Of a DNA stretch of 5,713 nucleotides, positions 5,419 through 5,713 are shown in pieces (position 1 is the first letter of the stretch; every line of letters begins with the position of its first letter). A model generated the notes under the pieces. The model did not search any database. It saw only the letters and a program-made list of their open reading frames with translations, and had not been told where the DNA came from. The stretch is from NCBI GenBank assembly GCA_045134375.1, contig JBGUVL010000007.1:1-5713 (forward strand), read 5' to 3'. This DNA comes from JBGUVL01 sp045134375 (GTDB lineage Bacteria; Bacillota_I; Bacilli_A; Erysipelotrichales; Erysipelotrichaceae). The translations under genes were made by a program, and so were the position numbers.

Positions 5419-5713
5419 ATGGCACAAGAATATTTAGCTATGGAAAACAAAGAACGCGGAATAATTGCAGTTAGCACTAATGTATTTGAAACAATTGCTA
5501 AAATTTGCGTGGAAGAAGAAAAAAATATTGTTTTAGCAGATTCTTCCTATTTTAAAAATGCAATTCACTGTAAAATGGTGGAAGGAAAGTTAGTGTTAAA
5601 TTTAAGTGTAAAAGTAAATTATAATGCAAAAGTGAATGATGTTTGTTCTCGATTACAGACAAAAATCTACGAAAATGTTAAACACATGACCGATTGTGTA
5701 GCAGATACCATCG
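5419..5713 (+). CDS. Asp23/Gls24 family envelope stress response protein (YqhY-like), 3' end missing
   Basis: 98 residues are visible before the window ends; the family is usually 110-180 long, so some C-terminal part is missing. The N-terminal signature is GIIAVSTNVFETIAKICVEEE (from about residue 14), matching the G-x-I-x-I-s-x-x-V-x-x-x-I-A pattern of Asp23/Gls24 proteins. It continues with the strand-helix layout LVLNLSVKVNYNAKVNDVC, then LQTKIYENVKHMTD, equal to the family's valine-rich strand, YG-like turn, IQ-x-K-x-x-x-V helix and MT motif. These are soluble or membrane-associated proteins; YqhY in Bacillus affects acetyl-CoA carboxylase and lipid supply, while Asp23 relates to cell-envelope stress. 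The ATG at 5419 has GGGTGA (5408-5413) 5 nt upstream. In Bacillus yqhY lies after spoIIIAH-accB-accC and before nusB; here accBC are absent between the two, so the YqhY assignment rests on neighbours. Confidence 0.85.
   Translation, partial: MAQEYLAMENKERGIIAVSTNVFETIAKICVEEEKNIVLADSSYFKNAIHCKMVEGKLVLNLSVKVNYNAKVNDVCSRLQTKIYENVKHMTDCVADTI

Overview
The window looks like chromosomal DNA from a low-GC, AT-rich Gram-positive bacterium (Bacillota). The compact sporulation-type protein beside an Asp23-family gene, and the occasional non-ATG start candidates, would suit an Erysipelotrichia- or Clostridia-like lineage, but the genus cannot be fixed from this sequence. There are six real genes plus one partial gene at each edge within that count: five complete and two cut by the window ends gives seven in all. 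No mobile element, CRISPR array, tRNA or rRNA is visible.

Layout. (1) Positions 1-912 hold the 3' part of a P1-family (DmpA/BapA-like) self-processing aminopeptidase on the + strand. (2) It converges on xpt (xanthine phosphoribosyltransferase, - strand, 927-1493); one bidirectional hairpin terminator sits between them. (3) A divergent regulatory region of about 270 bp (1494-1763) carries a predicted xpt promoter, a truB promoter and two inverted repeats. No purine riboswitch is present, although xpt often has one. (4) truB, ribF and a RelA/SpoT-domain gene follow head to tail on the + strand with 0-2 nt junctions and form a likely operon (1764-4890). (5) A hairpin fills the 49-nt gap after that operon. 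It looks like an intrinsic terminator, yet its 3' arm is the Shine-Dalgarno sequence of the next gene. (6) Next come a short SpoIIIAH-like membrane protein gene (4940-5386) and the start of an Asp23/Gls24 (YqhY-like) gene (5419 to the right edge).

How the genes fit together. xpt salvages xanthine into the guanine nucleotide pool. truB makes a universal tRNA modification and ribF makes FMN and FAD. The third gene of that operon has an alarmone-synthetase fold whose ATP-site residues are kept but whose nucleotide-acceptor motif is altered, followed by about 240 residues that I do not recognise. SpoIIIAH followed by an Asp23 gene echoes the spoIIIA-to-yqhY order of Bacillus, but here spoIIIAA-AG are not upstream. 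The points most worth a second look are the terminator/SD hairpin, the RelA/SpoT-like protein with its unknown C-terminal region, and two promoters whose predicted transcription starts fall inside the ribosome binding site.
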